DNA from: Streptomyces sp. HB132
Lineage (GTDB): Bacteria; Actinomycetota; Actinomycetes; Streptomycetales; Streptomycetaceae
DNA length: 64,000 bases
Direction of reading: 5' to 3'
Assembly (NCBI RefSeq): GCF_016909575.1
Contig: NZ_JAFBGA010000017.1
Span: forward strand, 62,001 to 126,000
Both the position numbers and the translations under genes were made by a program. This document shows, piece after piece, positions 19,901 to 25,406 of the stretch. Within the stretch, counting starts at the first letter, position 1. Each line of letters opens with the position of its first letter. The notes below the pieces were generated by a model that was not told the origin of the DNA, made no database searches, and saw nothing but the letters and a program-made list of their open reading frames with translations.

Positions 19901-22900
19901 CCGTCGGAGAAGGGGAGTCCGTCGTAACCGTTGCGCCAGCCCGCCAGGTTGAACGTGGCGTCGGCGGTGACGGGATCGGAACCGGTGCCGGAGGGAGTGG
20001 TGTCGCCGCCGGCCTCGTACGCGCGGTCCCAGGCGGCGGCCCACTCGGCGAGGGCGATGCCCTGGTCGGCCGGGGCGGCGGCCGGAGCCGTGTCGCGGAC
20101 GCAGTAGGCGACGAGTTGCTCGTCATGGCCGACCACCACGGCGCGGCGGACCGACTCGTGGCGGCTGACGGCCGCCTCCACATCGGCCAGCTCGATCCGG
20201 TGGCCGCGCAGTTTGACTTGGCGGTCGTTGCGTCCCAGCAGTGTCAGCCTGCCCGGCTCGACGAATCGGGCCAGGTCGCCGGTCCGGTAGAGGGTGCCGG
20301 GGTGGAAGGGGTTGTCCGCGAAGCGGAGCCCGGTCTGCCCGGGGTCGTTACGGTAGCCACGGGCCACTCCGGCCCCGCCGACGCACAGTTCTCCCGGGAA
20401 ACCGAGCGGTACCGGCGACAGGTCCTCGTCGAGTACGTAGACCTGGGTGCGGTCGATCGGGCTGCCTATGAGGATGCCGTCCTCCGCGTCCCGGGCCGTC
20501 ACCTCCCAGACCGTGGACCACACGGTGGTCTCGGTGGGGCCGTACATGTTCCACACCGAGACCTGGTCTCCGGCGGCGAGCAACCGGTCCGCCAGGTCGC
20601 GGGGGAGCGTCTCGCCGCCGCAGAGGATCTTCCTCAGGGTGGGGGTGCCCCCCCAGCCTCCCTCCAGCAGCAACTGCCAGGTGGCGGGTGTGCCCTGCAC
20701 CATGGTGATCGCGTGTCGCTCCATCAGCCCGATGAGGGCCTTGGCGTCCATGGTTTCCTGGGCCTGGGCCATGACGGTGGTCGCGCCGCAGAGCAGTGGC
20801 AGGAACAGCTCCAGACCGGAGATGTCGAAGGACACGGTGGTGACCGCCAGCAGCCGGTCGGTGGCGTCGCACCCCGGCCGCTCCCGCATGGCGTTCAGGA
20901 AGTTGCACAGAGCCCCGTGGGTGATCTCGACCCCCTTGGGGCGGCCGGTCGAGCCCGAGGTGTAGATGACGTAGGCCAGGTCGGCGGCGCCCACGTCGAC
21001 CGAGAGGTCCCCGTCGTGGCTCAGCTCGGCACCCAGGTGGACGCTCACGCAGCGGTTCTCCCAGGCGGCGAGGCCGGCGGGCGTTGCGGCGGGGGTGACG
21101 ATGAGCTTGGGATCGGCGTCCTCGACCATCTGGCGGATGCGTTCCGAGGGAAACCTGGGATCGACGGGCACGTAGGCGGCGCCCGTCTTCACGACCGCCA
21201 GCAGGGCCACGACGAGGTCGATCGACCGGTCCAGGGCCACGCCGACCAGGTCGCCACGGCCCACTCCACGGCCGGTCAGCGCGTGGGCGAGCCGATTGGC
21301 GCGGGTGTTGAGCTCGGCGTAGGTCAGGCTGATGTCGGCGCAGACCAGCGCGGTGTCCTGGGCATGGTCGCGTGCCGACTGTTCGAAGAGCTGGTGCAGG
21401 CCCTGCTCGGGGAGGTCCGTGGTGGCACCGGCCGTGTCGTTGAACTCCTCGACGAGGAGGGCGCGTTCGTCCGCGGTGAGGAGGTCTGCGTCGGCGGGGA
21501 GCAGCTCCGTGGCGGAGGAGAGGCGGGCGCACCACGCGGTGAACTGGCCGGCCAGTCGCGCGACGTCCCCGGCGGCCAGGAGCGAGGCGTCGTGGTGGAA
21601 GGTGACGAGCGCACCGTCCTCGGCACCGTCCTGCTGGATGTGCAGTTCCAGTTTCGGACGGTGGTCGCCCTGGGCACCGGAGCCGGGGCCGGCGGTGTCG
21701 CGCGTGCCCCATGAGATCAGCACGTCCGGTGTCAGTGCGCCGCTGTTCCAGCGCGCCCGAAGCGCTTCGTCCCGGCCGACGGCGTCGCGGCGGATCCATC
21801 CCTGCTGCCGGCCGCGGGTGAACTCCCGCTCCACCGAACGCAGGTTCTCCGGGATCGTCGTACCCGCGTCGACACGGCACAGCAGGGGCAGCCAGGCGGC
21901 GAACAGGTCCCGGTGCACGGCGTCGACGCCCTCGCGAGGGGCCGCCACCGCGAGGTGGACCTCCCGCCGGCCGCTCGCCCGGCTCAGGAAGATGCCCAGC
22001 GCGCCGGCCAGGTAGGAGGCGGCCGCAGCGGACGCTTCCGGGCCGTCACCGGCCCGCAGCGGGACGTGGCATCGCACCTGTACGGGATCCGCCTGCCGTC
22101 CGCTCCCGGCCCCGGTCCCCGCGCGGGGCCGCGGGTAGGGGAGGCGGTACAGGTCGTCGCCGCCCCCGATCAGCTGCTCACGCCAGCGGCCGGCGGCCTT
22201 GGAGGCCCTGACGCCCGCCTCGGTCAGACGCGTGCCCGCGTCCTCGCCGGGGACATCCAGGATCGTGCCCGGCCGGATCCCATGGGCCGCCGCGACGGCG
22301 CCGGCAGACCGTTCCTCGCCCTCCAGCGTGGACAGCCGGGTCAGGGTGACGCTTCCGGCGTCCGTGGCGACCCGCAGGCCCGCCGCGTCGTCGCAGGAGA
22401 GGACCGTACCGGGCGCGCCTGCGGTGTCGTCCGCGGTGTCGTCCGCGGTGGAAGCGGCGCCGGTCCGGAAGTCCGCTGCCCGGACGGCGTAGAAGTGCCC
22501 GTCGAGGTTGACCTTGGGCCACACCAGCGGGCTGGCGAAGGGGCCGTAGTCGGTGGCCCGGACCATGGCGGCGATGCGCTCGGCCGGGAGACTCCAGTCG
22601 ATCAGTCCCTCGGCGGCGAACTGGGTGTGCCGCGAGAAATACCGGCGCTTCGCCAGGTCCTGGGGTGTCGGGGTCTCACGGCCCTCCGCGATCTCGTCGA
22701 GCAGTCCGGCCAGGCCGGCGACGGCCGCCTCGTCGCACTTCAGGCCCAGCGACAGAGCGGTGTCCTCGGGGCCGATCGCCACCGGCACCCGCGCCAGCAC
22801 CTCACCGCCGTCGACCACCTCGGCCATGCGGTGCCAGGTGATGCCGTACTCCCGCGCCCCGTCCGCGATGGCCCAGGAAGGCGTGTGGAGGCCCGAATAC

Positions 22901-23196
22901 TCGGGGAGCGGGCCGTAGTGGTAGTTGACGGCGGCCCGAGTCGCGCAGCCCAGCAATGTCTCGGGTACCACCGCGTAGTTGCCGACGCTCAGGAGGAGGT
23001 CGCAGGACAACCGCGGTGCGAGCTCCACGGCCTCGGCGAGTTCGTGGTGCGGGATGCCGGCCTTGACCGCCCAGGACCGGGCGGTGGCGTCACCCGTCAC
23101 CACGGCCGTGATGCGGTGCCCTTTCGCCACGAGTACTTCGCCGCAGCGAGCGAGTACGCTCCCGCCGCCGATCAGGACGGAACTCAAAGACGTCAT
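10942..23196 (-). CDS. Hybrid NRPS-PKS: formyltransferase - C remnant - A(MT) - PCP - KS-AT-DH-ER-KR-ACP - thioester reductase
   Basis: The 4,084-residue megasynthase is cytoplasmic. Approximate domains: formyltransferase 1-310 (Asn91, His93, Asp129 triad; NYHYGPLPEYSG); condensation-like remnant 360-570 without HHxxxDG; adenylation from 590 (YIYTSGSTGRPKG near 745); N-methyltransferase inserted near 1020-1320 (FEIGSGSG); adenylation end with TPSGKIDE; PCP Ser in GGNSLR near 1540; KS Cys in DTACSSS near 1770; AT with GHSIGE and HAFHS (malonyl type); DH near 2535 with HRVMDAVLMP; ER near 3130 (AAAGGVGMAAVQ); KR near 3320 with an LDD (B-type) motif; ACP DIGIDSL near 3625; reductase from 3720 (GATGFVGAYL, YLTSK). 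The pocket reads D-I-L-Q-L-G-M-V-W-K, close to glycine. The start at 23196 has GGGGAGG seven bases upstream; the frame upstream is non-coding in character. Single-module extension with reductive release predicts a small aldehyde or alcohol. Confidence 0.95.
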   Translation of the reverse strand: MTSLSSVLIGGGSVLARCGEVLVAKGHRITAVVTGDATARSWAVKAGIPHHELAEAVELAPRLSCDLLLSVGNYAVVPETLLGCATRAAVNYHYGPLPEYSGLHTPSWAIADGAREYGITWHRMAEVVDGGEVLARVPVAIGPEDTALSLGLKCDEAAVAGLAGLLDEIAEGRETPTPQDLAKRRYFSRHTQFAAEGLIDWSLPAERIAAMVRATDYGPFASPLVWPKVNLDGHFYAVRAADFRTGAASTADDTADDTAGAPGTVLSCDDAAGLRVATDAGSVTLTRLSTLEGEERSAGAVAAAHGIRPGTILDVPGEDAGTRLTEAGVRASKAAGRWREQLIGGGDDLYRLPYPRPRAGTGAGSGRQADPVQVRCHVPLRAGDGPEASAAAASYLAGALGIFLSRASGRREVHLAVAAPREGVDAVHRDLFAAWLPLLCRVDAGTTIPENLRSVEREFTRGRQQGWIRRDAVGRDEALRARWNSGALTPDVLISWGTRDTAGPGSGAQGDHRPKLELHIQQDGAEDGALVTFHHDASLLAAGDVARLAGQFTAWCARLSSATELLPADADLLTADERALLVEEFNDTAGATTDLPEQGLHQLFEQSARDHAQDTALVCADISLTYAELNTRANRLAHALTGRGVGRGDLVGVALDRSIDLVVALLAVVKTGAAYVPVDPRFPSERIRQMVEDADPKLIVTPAATPAGLAAWENRCVSVHLGAELSHDGDLSVDVGAADLAYVIYTSGSTGRPKGVEITHGALCNFLNAMRERPGCDATDRLLAVTTVSFDISGLELFLPLLCGATTVMAQAQETMDAKALIGLMERHAITMVQGTPATWQLLLEGGWGGTPTLRKILCGGETLPRDLADRLLAAGDQVSVWNMYGPTETTVWSTVWEVTARDAEDGILIGSPIDRTQVYVLDEDLSPVPLGFPGELCVGGAGVARGYRNDPGQTGLRFADNPFHPGTLYRTGDLARFVEPGRLTLLGRNDRQVKLRGHRIELADVEAAVSRHESVRRAVVVGHDEQLVAYCVRDTAPAAAPADQGIALAEWAAAWDRAYEAGGDTTPSGTGSDPVTADATFNLAGWRNGYDGLPFSDGEMRDWQRSSVRRILSHAPENVFEIGSGSGLMLFGLAPQCRTYHAVDASATAVEMTRRNLASLPHVTCEQRAAHELPEVAEGAFDTVVLNSVAQYFPGVDYLTSVLEWATKAVTRGRIFLGDVRDLSLLDAFHADVAHFRADREAAGISALELARRAERGMRAERELVISQDYFTNLPHLFPQITRVDITLRDGRCVNEMTRYRYDVTLHIGEDARPATPAAEKDWQADGLDLAALRAELGSVTDRPLRLNGVPNGRLAEVCRRVAPALEIMGAGTSAAPTSWIDPTDLADLAHAAGLELALLPSPSGGAWRCDALFWRPGRTPDLSPRPVEALDHDALGAYANAPAVGEPARIPLHRVLRPWLAEHLPEYMVPAFIVEVDELPLTPSGKIDESALPDPVVEVDATARPATELERDIMAIWAEVLGHDRIGVNENFFEIGGNSLRVVRVQTQLEELLGRPLFGAKLFEHFTVKSLAAYLAGGTRTSREAVPDRRRAVQDEPIAIIGMACRLPGDANTPEEYWELLERGGDGIVEVPKDRWDAEALYDPDPEVPGTSYCSRGGFITPIDLFDAPFFGISPREARSLEPMQRTVLETTWEAFERAGYTMDRLRGSQTGAFIGVGKSSAYHEYGLTMAGGLTDLDGYVGPGSAGGTMSGRVSYVFGLEGPTLTLDTACSSSLVTTHLACNALRNNECDLAVSAGVSLMLTPELHVEFSRLRGMSADGRCRSFSSDTDGTGWSEGSAAVVLKRLSDAQRDGDTVLAVLRGTAVNHDGHSASLTTPSGPAQQRVIRAALGTSGLQPDDIDYLEAHGTGTKLGDPIEGTALAEVFGGSHSDEVPLWVGSAKSNLGHTQAAAGLAGVMKVVLAMRHDTLPRTLHVAEPTPAVDWKGAGMALVREQRPWPAKEVPRRAGVSSFGIGGTNAHVVVEEPPRPAAKDTGQEAPAPLPSTVPFVVSGHTDAALRQQVDNLHLHMGMNIQDSLGDVARSLATTRSHFRRRLVLQVKDKAELLDKLASFARIGDLPAEAVRTGTHTAEPRLALLFTGQGSQLPGMGRDVHDVYPVFREALEDVAARFDGLDRPLLEVMWADPDSEDAALLHRTDFTQPALFALEVALWRLWESWGVRPELLLGHSIGELAAAHVAGMFSLDDACRLVAARGRLMQALPARGAMVSLEVGGEEAEAAIDALGLRGELAVAGLNTPTQTVLSGDTDAVGSITAHFTEQGRKAKRLTVSHAFHSHHMDGMLAEFRAVAETVRFHPAEIPLVSSLTGELAAPGELEQPGYWVRQVRHAVRFSDGMSSLRREGANTFLELGPQPVLSGMGASCLADEGPVSWVPSCTPGRNGASVIQRSLAELHVRGVQVAWDGYFAPFGGGRVALPTYAFQRERFWFEPPLSREVGAGLNPTGHALLGGGVEIAGTELSLFTNVVAVDQPVWVQEHRVMDAVLMPGTAFFEAMRAAGDAAHEGEWDLSDVVIASPLVLASGVPVRMQVTVGPAIGEARPVQVYSAPEGEDGAWQLHAEGRITPVEGAGAGVAVTVPPRGAEPLDASALYRDLDALGYGYGPTFQGIKDAWHVDGEVWARAALPESAEQSAAGYVLHPALLDSAMHSLLLTQRLQNRTGDDLFVPFEAERLSLRVKGLSEIWVRVADFELGDGEFWASLDIHDSDGAHVGRLHRLHARRVDRAVLRRLAAAGVDRFQFDVNWRHVETENVELGGSWGMMTPAGDVPWAREVKTRLARAGIQVIKIRELEDAEDLDGLVCLWDSDAEVPSQAHAFAARALEQLQEAVGTEFRTPLVWVTRHAVGTGADDMVSGLGAGPLWGLMRTARNEHPELGLRLIDLGEEEADLKSLPAALMLEAEPECALRRGEVLVPQLLRVGSAQDLEIPAEGRWQLEIAAKGRLDEPLTVKPLPEQALAPGEIRAEVRAAGVNFLDVLNALGMVEIPAFGLEFAGVVTEVGGSVDQVKVGDAVLGLARGSFASEVVTDARRVVRMPEHLSFEEAATIPMTFLTAWYGLHELGALRPGERVLIHAAAGGVGMAAVQLARLHGAEVYGTASEPKWPALRELGLDDAHLASSRDLGFVEHFGGSGGGSGGSFDVVLNSLATEFIDAGLGMLGSGGRFLEMGKIDVREQAAIDRSHPGVTYTVYNLPEAGPDLIQRMLVSVAELFTQGKLAPLPLRAFPMTHTSDGLRFIAQARHVGKVVLVPARQRQFVRPDGAVLVSGGAGDLGRRVARWLAGTHGVRDLVLTSRRGMETPGAQSLVEELSELGATATVLACDAADRDDVAAVLALFGDERPLRGVVHAAGVLDDGALTDLTPERFDSVFLPKVDGLWHLHELTQDTELDFFVMFSSIASVMGAPGQGNYAAANAFLDALAHLRRAKGLPATSVAFGPWDGEGMAAGLSEFDRARFAQLGLDRLAPDEGLELLELAARSSRALTMAAALDLNRVQHYYENRGGIPPLFRALLSGNAGKRSRAGGGTDLRKLLGEATPGEYPAVVLSVVREEVAKTLGFASPEAVDVAVPLQDIGIDSLTAVLMRNQLADLTGLALPAKIAFDHPNLTSLSEFLLAKLLEAGLDAAPGTATGPVDTEAAEAAEATGWDLSAARKGCLHPDLVFGNATGAPERPEAVFVTGATGFVGAYLLHELLASEVVAYCLVRADDTRRAMERLVGALDGYGLWKEEFAPLLNPVVGDLTQPLFGLDEEVFDELADQVDAICHSGALVDWMRPLEDYTGPNVVGTHEALRLASRGRGKAFHFVSTFATLPKHLGYEVTEENREYGYLTSKWQAEQMVAAARWRGAKASTYRLPFVGASTRTGHFRLDRGDFLHNLITGCLEMGSFPSLAADLSAVLPVDYLCRTIAEAMTSDLGRIGRDYDFVNSGAPDFDRFFEMVGAAGGGAGIVPFDEWRRRALVFAAGHPTSPMARIAALVDDLTADGLADMFAALPMGGAVFGAEDYPSPPVDEDFVRTYVDRINTSDRGENTTS
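22421..22450. repeat. 12-bp tandem repeat inside the megasynthase gene
   Basis: The unit gcggtgtcgtcc occurs twice in tandem plus a half copy. On the minus strand it encodes the linker repeat ADDTADDTAG between the formyltransferase and the condensation remnant. It is probably a replication-slippage product in a flexible linker. Confidence 0.7.
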
Positions 23197-23313
23197 TGCC
23201 GTACCTCCCCGTGAAGACCCGCGGCGCGTCCTGTGGGCGCCACCGGTCCAGGGCAGGGCGACGGAACGGCACCCAGGCAGCCTTGTAAGGCCCTGCGTGT
23301 ACCGGTTCCAAGC

Positions 23314-23470
23314 GTGCGCACAGGGTCTGGTCCCCCGTGCGCACGTGCCGATCCCCCCGAGATCGAGCGGCGTCCGCCCCCACGAGCAGTCGTGCGAGCG
23401 GCTGCCTCGTGAGTCGTCCGCGCTGTCAGAATTGCGGGTATGCCAAGTGCTGAACTGCCTCGGTGCGCAC
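23314..23470. promoter_or_regulatory. Three GTGCGCAC palindromes, candidate operator array
   Basis: The 8-bp palindrome GTGCGCAC occurs at 23314-23321, 23337-23344 and 23463-23470. The first two are 23 bp apart, about two helical turns. The second and third share the longer block GTGCGCACGTGC. They sit 118 to 275 bp upstream of the megasynthase start. Repeated palindromes in a divergent promoter suggest a regulator binding site, but no regulator is identified here, and the sequence is not rare enough in GC-rich DNA to be certain. Confidence 0.45.
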
Positions 23471-23658
23471 GTGCTGTTGTGCGGTGACACTGTCGTGCAG
23501 AGGTGCTGAGATACCGGGCCGCAGAGATCTTCTGTCGCGCGACGGCGCTGTGGCGGCCCCCGACGCCGCGCCTGTTCCTCCGGCGTTCGGCCCCCACATT
23601 GGCTTGCCTCGGGAGCGACCGCAAGGCATGACCGCGACAATCTTCGAGCGATTCCCGA

Positions 23659-23672
23659 GTGATGGTCATCAC
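23659..23672. promoter_or_regulatory. GTGATG-gt-CATCAC inverted repeat upstream of the exporter
   Basis: Perfect 6-bp arms surround a 2-base spacer. The site ends 7 bp before a possible -10 box (GATAAT, 23680-23685) reading towards the MFS gene, where a repressor would block RNA polymerase. The protein that binds is unknown. Confidence 0.4.
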
Positions 23673-23693
23673 AGGTACGGATAATGCAATTCA

Positions 23694-23710
23694 CCCCGTC
23701 ACCGACGGGG
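23694..23710 (+). promoter_or_regulatory. Short hairpin in the 5' leader of the exporter gene
   Basis: CCCCGTC and GACGGGG form a perfect 7-bp stem with a 3-base loop, just downstream of the predicted transcription start and about 107 bases before the exporter ATG. It could stabilise the mRNA or affect early transcription. No riboswitch fold is recognised. Confidence 0.35.
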
Positions 23711-23816
23711 GAGGGCAGCACACTTGCTCCGGCTGTACCGCTTCAACCAACCTTTACGAGCACCTGGTTGGACCGCAGGCGAGTCCGACGAGGGGCAGCG
23801 AGCCGAGGGGACGGGC

Positions 23817-25250
23817 ATGTCCGACGAGCCGGCTGAACGCACACGCACCACACGGGAGGTCAACCAGGCCCGCGTGCTCGCCCTGTGCAGTGGCGCGAGC
23901 TTCATGGCCTTCCTCGACCTCTCGATCGTCAGCATCGCCTTTCCCGACATCATGGACGACTTCCCTGGCACGTCGCTCAGCACCGTGACATGGGTCCTCA
24001 GCGGCTACACGATCCTGCTGGCAGCGGTGCTCACTCCCGCCGGCAGGATCGCCGACAGCATCGGCCGACGCACGGTCTTCCTCTGGTCCCTGGCCGCTTT
24101 CGCGGCCGCCTCGCTGGTCTGCGCCGTGGCCCCGTCCATCTGGTGGCTCATCGCCGCACGGATCGTCCAGGGCGCGGCGGCAGGTGGCATGATCCCCGCC
24201 GCCCTCGGCCTGATCCTCGCCACGACACCACGGGATCGCATCGCCAGAGCGGTCGGCACCTGGTCCGCGGTGGCGGGCTTCTCCGCCGTCATCGGACCGG
24301 CCGCGGGCGGGCTGCTGCTGCGTGGCTTCGGCTGGCGTTCGGTGTTCTACATCAATCTCCCGCTGTGCGGCGCGATGCTGGTCGCCGCCCTGGTGATGCT
24401 GCCGAGGCAACGCCTGCGCGGCACCGGGGACCGGTTGCCGGACGCGGTGGGCAGCATCGCGCTCGCCCTGGGCATCGGCGGCGTGGTGAGCGCGCTCACG
24501 GAAGGGGACACCTGGGGCTGGGGGGATGCCCGCACCATCGGACTCGGGCTGGCCGGTCTGGCGCTCGTGGCCGTGACCGTGCTCCGTTCACGCACGCACC
24601 CGGCGCCGGCCCTGGACATGACGGTGTGGCGCAGCCCCGTGTACCGGACGGCCAACCTCGGCCTCGGCCTGCTCAACATGACGATGTTCGCGTGGATGCT
24701 GGCCGCACCGCTGTTCGCCGCCGACATCTGGCACTGGTCCGTCCTGCAGACGGCCGGAGCGCTGAGCATCGGAGCCGTCTCCTCGATGGCCGGCTCACTG
24801 GCCGCGGGACGGCTCACCCGGCCGACGACCCAGGTGAAGGTGACGGTCCTGGGCGCGCTGTCCTTCACGGCCAGCAACGCCATCTGGGCATCCGGACTCT
24901 TCGGCGCCACGCCCAACTTCCTCGGCGGCTGGCTGCCGGCCTCGATCCTCGGTGGCGGCGGACTCGGCCTCGCCATCACCTGCCTGTCGTCGCTGGCCGC
25001 GGGGACGGTGCCCCCGCAGAAGTTCGCCGGCGGTCTCGGCATGACGCTGACGGTGCGTCAGGTCGGCGGTGCGATCGGCATCGCCGGATTCGCCTCGATC
25101 ATGGCGTTGGGCCCGACTTCCGGCGGCATCCCCTCCTTCCACCACGTCTACGTCGCCGCGATGGTCGTCAACATCCTCTGCGCGGCCGTGGTGTGCACGA
25201 TGCTCGTCATGCTGCGGCAGAAGCCCGCGCCCGCCGTCGCCGCCGCCTGA
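23817..25250 (+). CDS. MFS transporter, EmrB/QacA (DHA2) type
   Basis: The 477-residue protein has a short hydrophilic N-terminus and about 14 membrane segments. The first covers ALCSGASFMAFLDLSIVSIA, including the family motif with the conserved Asp in the first helix. The loop between helices 2 and 3 has GRIADSIGRRTVFLW, the MFS signature. Such pumps export drugs and natural products with the proton gradient. It is divergent from the NRPS-PKS across a shared promoter region, so it is the likely exporter or self-resistance pump for that product. The ATG at 23817 has GAGGGG upstream; a start at 23724 would add a non-family extension. Confidence 0.92.
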   Translation: MSDEPAERTRTTREVNQARVLALCSGASFMAFLDLSIVSIAFPDIMDDFPGTSLSTVTWVLSGYTILLAAVLTPAGRIADSIGRRTVFLWSLAAFAAASLVCAVAPSIWWLIAARIVQGAAAGGMIPAALGLILATTPRDRIARAVGTWSAVAGFSAVIGPAAGGLLLRGFGWRSVFYINLPLCGAMLVAALVMLPRQRLRGTGDRLPDAVGSIALALGIGGVVSALTEGDTWGWGDARTIGLGLAGLALVAVTVLRSRTHPAPALDMTVWRSPVYRTANLGLGLLNMTMFAWMLAAPLFAADIWHWSVLQTAGALSIGAVSSMAGSLAAGRLTRPTTQVKVTVLGALSFTASNAIWASGLFGATPNFLGGWLPASILGGGGLGLAITCLSSLAAGTVPPQKFAGGLGMTLTVRQVGGAIGIAGFASIMALGPTSGGIPSFHHVYVAAMVVNILCAAVVCTMLVMLRQKPAPAVAAA

Positions 25251-25323
25251 GGATCAGGTCGCGCCCCCGGGGGTGGGCCCTTGGCTCCAGGGGGCTGGAC
25301 GGCACGGTCGCAGGACCGCGGAA

Positions 25324-25368
25324 GGCCCCCCGGGTGCGGCCACCGAAGTGGGCCGCACCCGGGGGGCC
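25324..25368. terminator. Bidirectional terminator between exporter and thiolase
   Basis: Arms 25324-25341 and 25351-25368 form a perfect 18-bp inverted repeat with a 9-base loop. It lies between the convergent 3' ends of the MFS gene and the thiolase gene, and probably ends both transcripts. It also marks a natural right edge for the biosynthetic block. Confidence 0.85.
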
Positions 25369-25406
25369 GTGCCGTACCCGCGGCTCCCGGCCGCCCCGAC
25401 CGGCCG

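Larger units (their letters stand above)
23197..23816. promoter_or_regulatory. Divergent promoter region between NRPS-PKS and MFS exporter
   Basis: This 620-bp stretch holds no convincing gene. It is visibly less GC-rich than its surroundings towards the exporter side. Besides the repeats and hairpin listed separately, a possible -10 box GATAAT lies at 23680-23685, facing the exporter. The megasynthase Shine-Dalgarno (GGGGAGG on the minus strand) lies next to its start, at about 23204-23210. No pathway-specific regulator gene flanks it, so control may come from elsewhere in the genome. Confidence 0.6.

Noticed and set aside
23197..23721. Extension of the megasynthase frame up to 23721, adding 175 residues at the N-terminus
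   Set aside because: The extra codons encode Arg/Gly-rich text without family match, while the ATG at 23196 has a strong GGGGAGG and begins exactly where formyltransferase domains begin.
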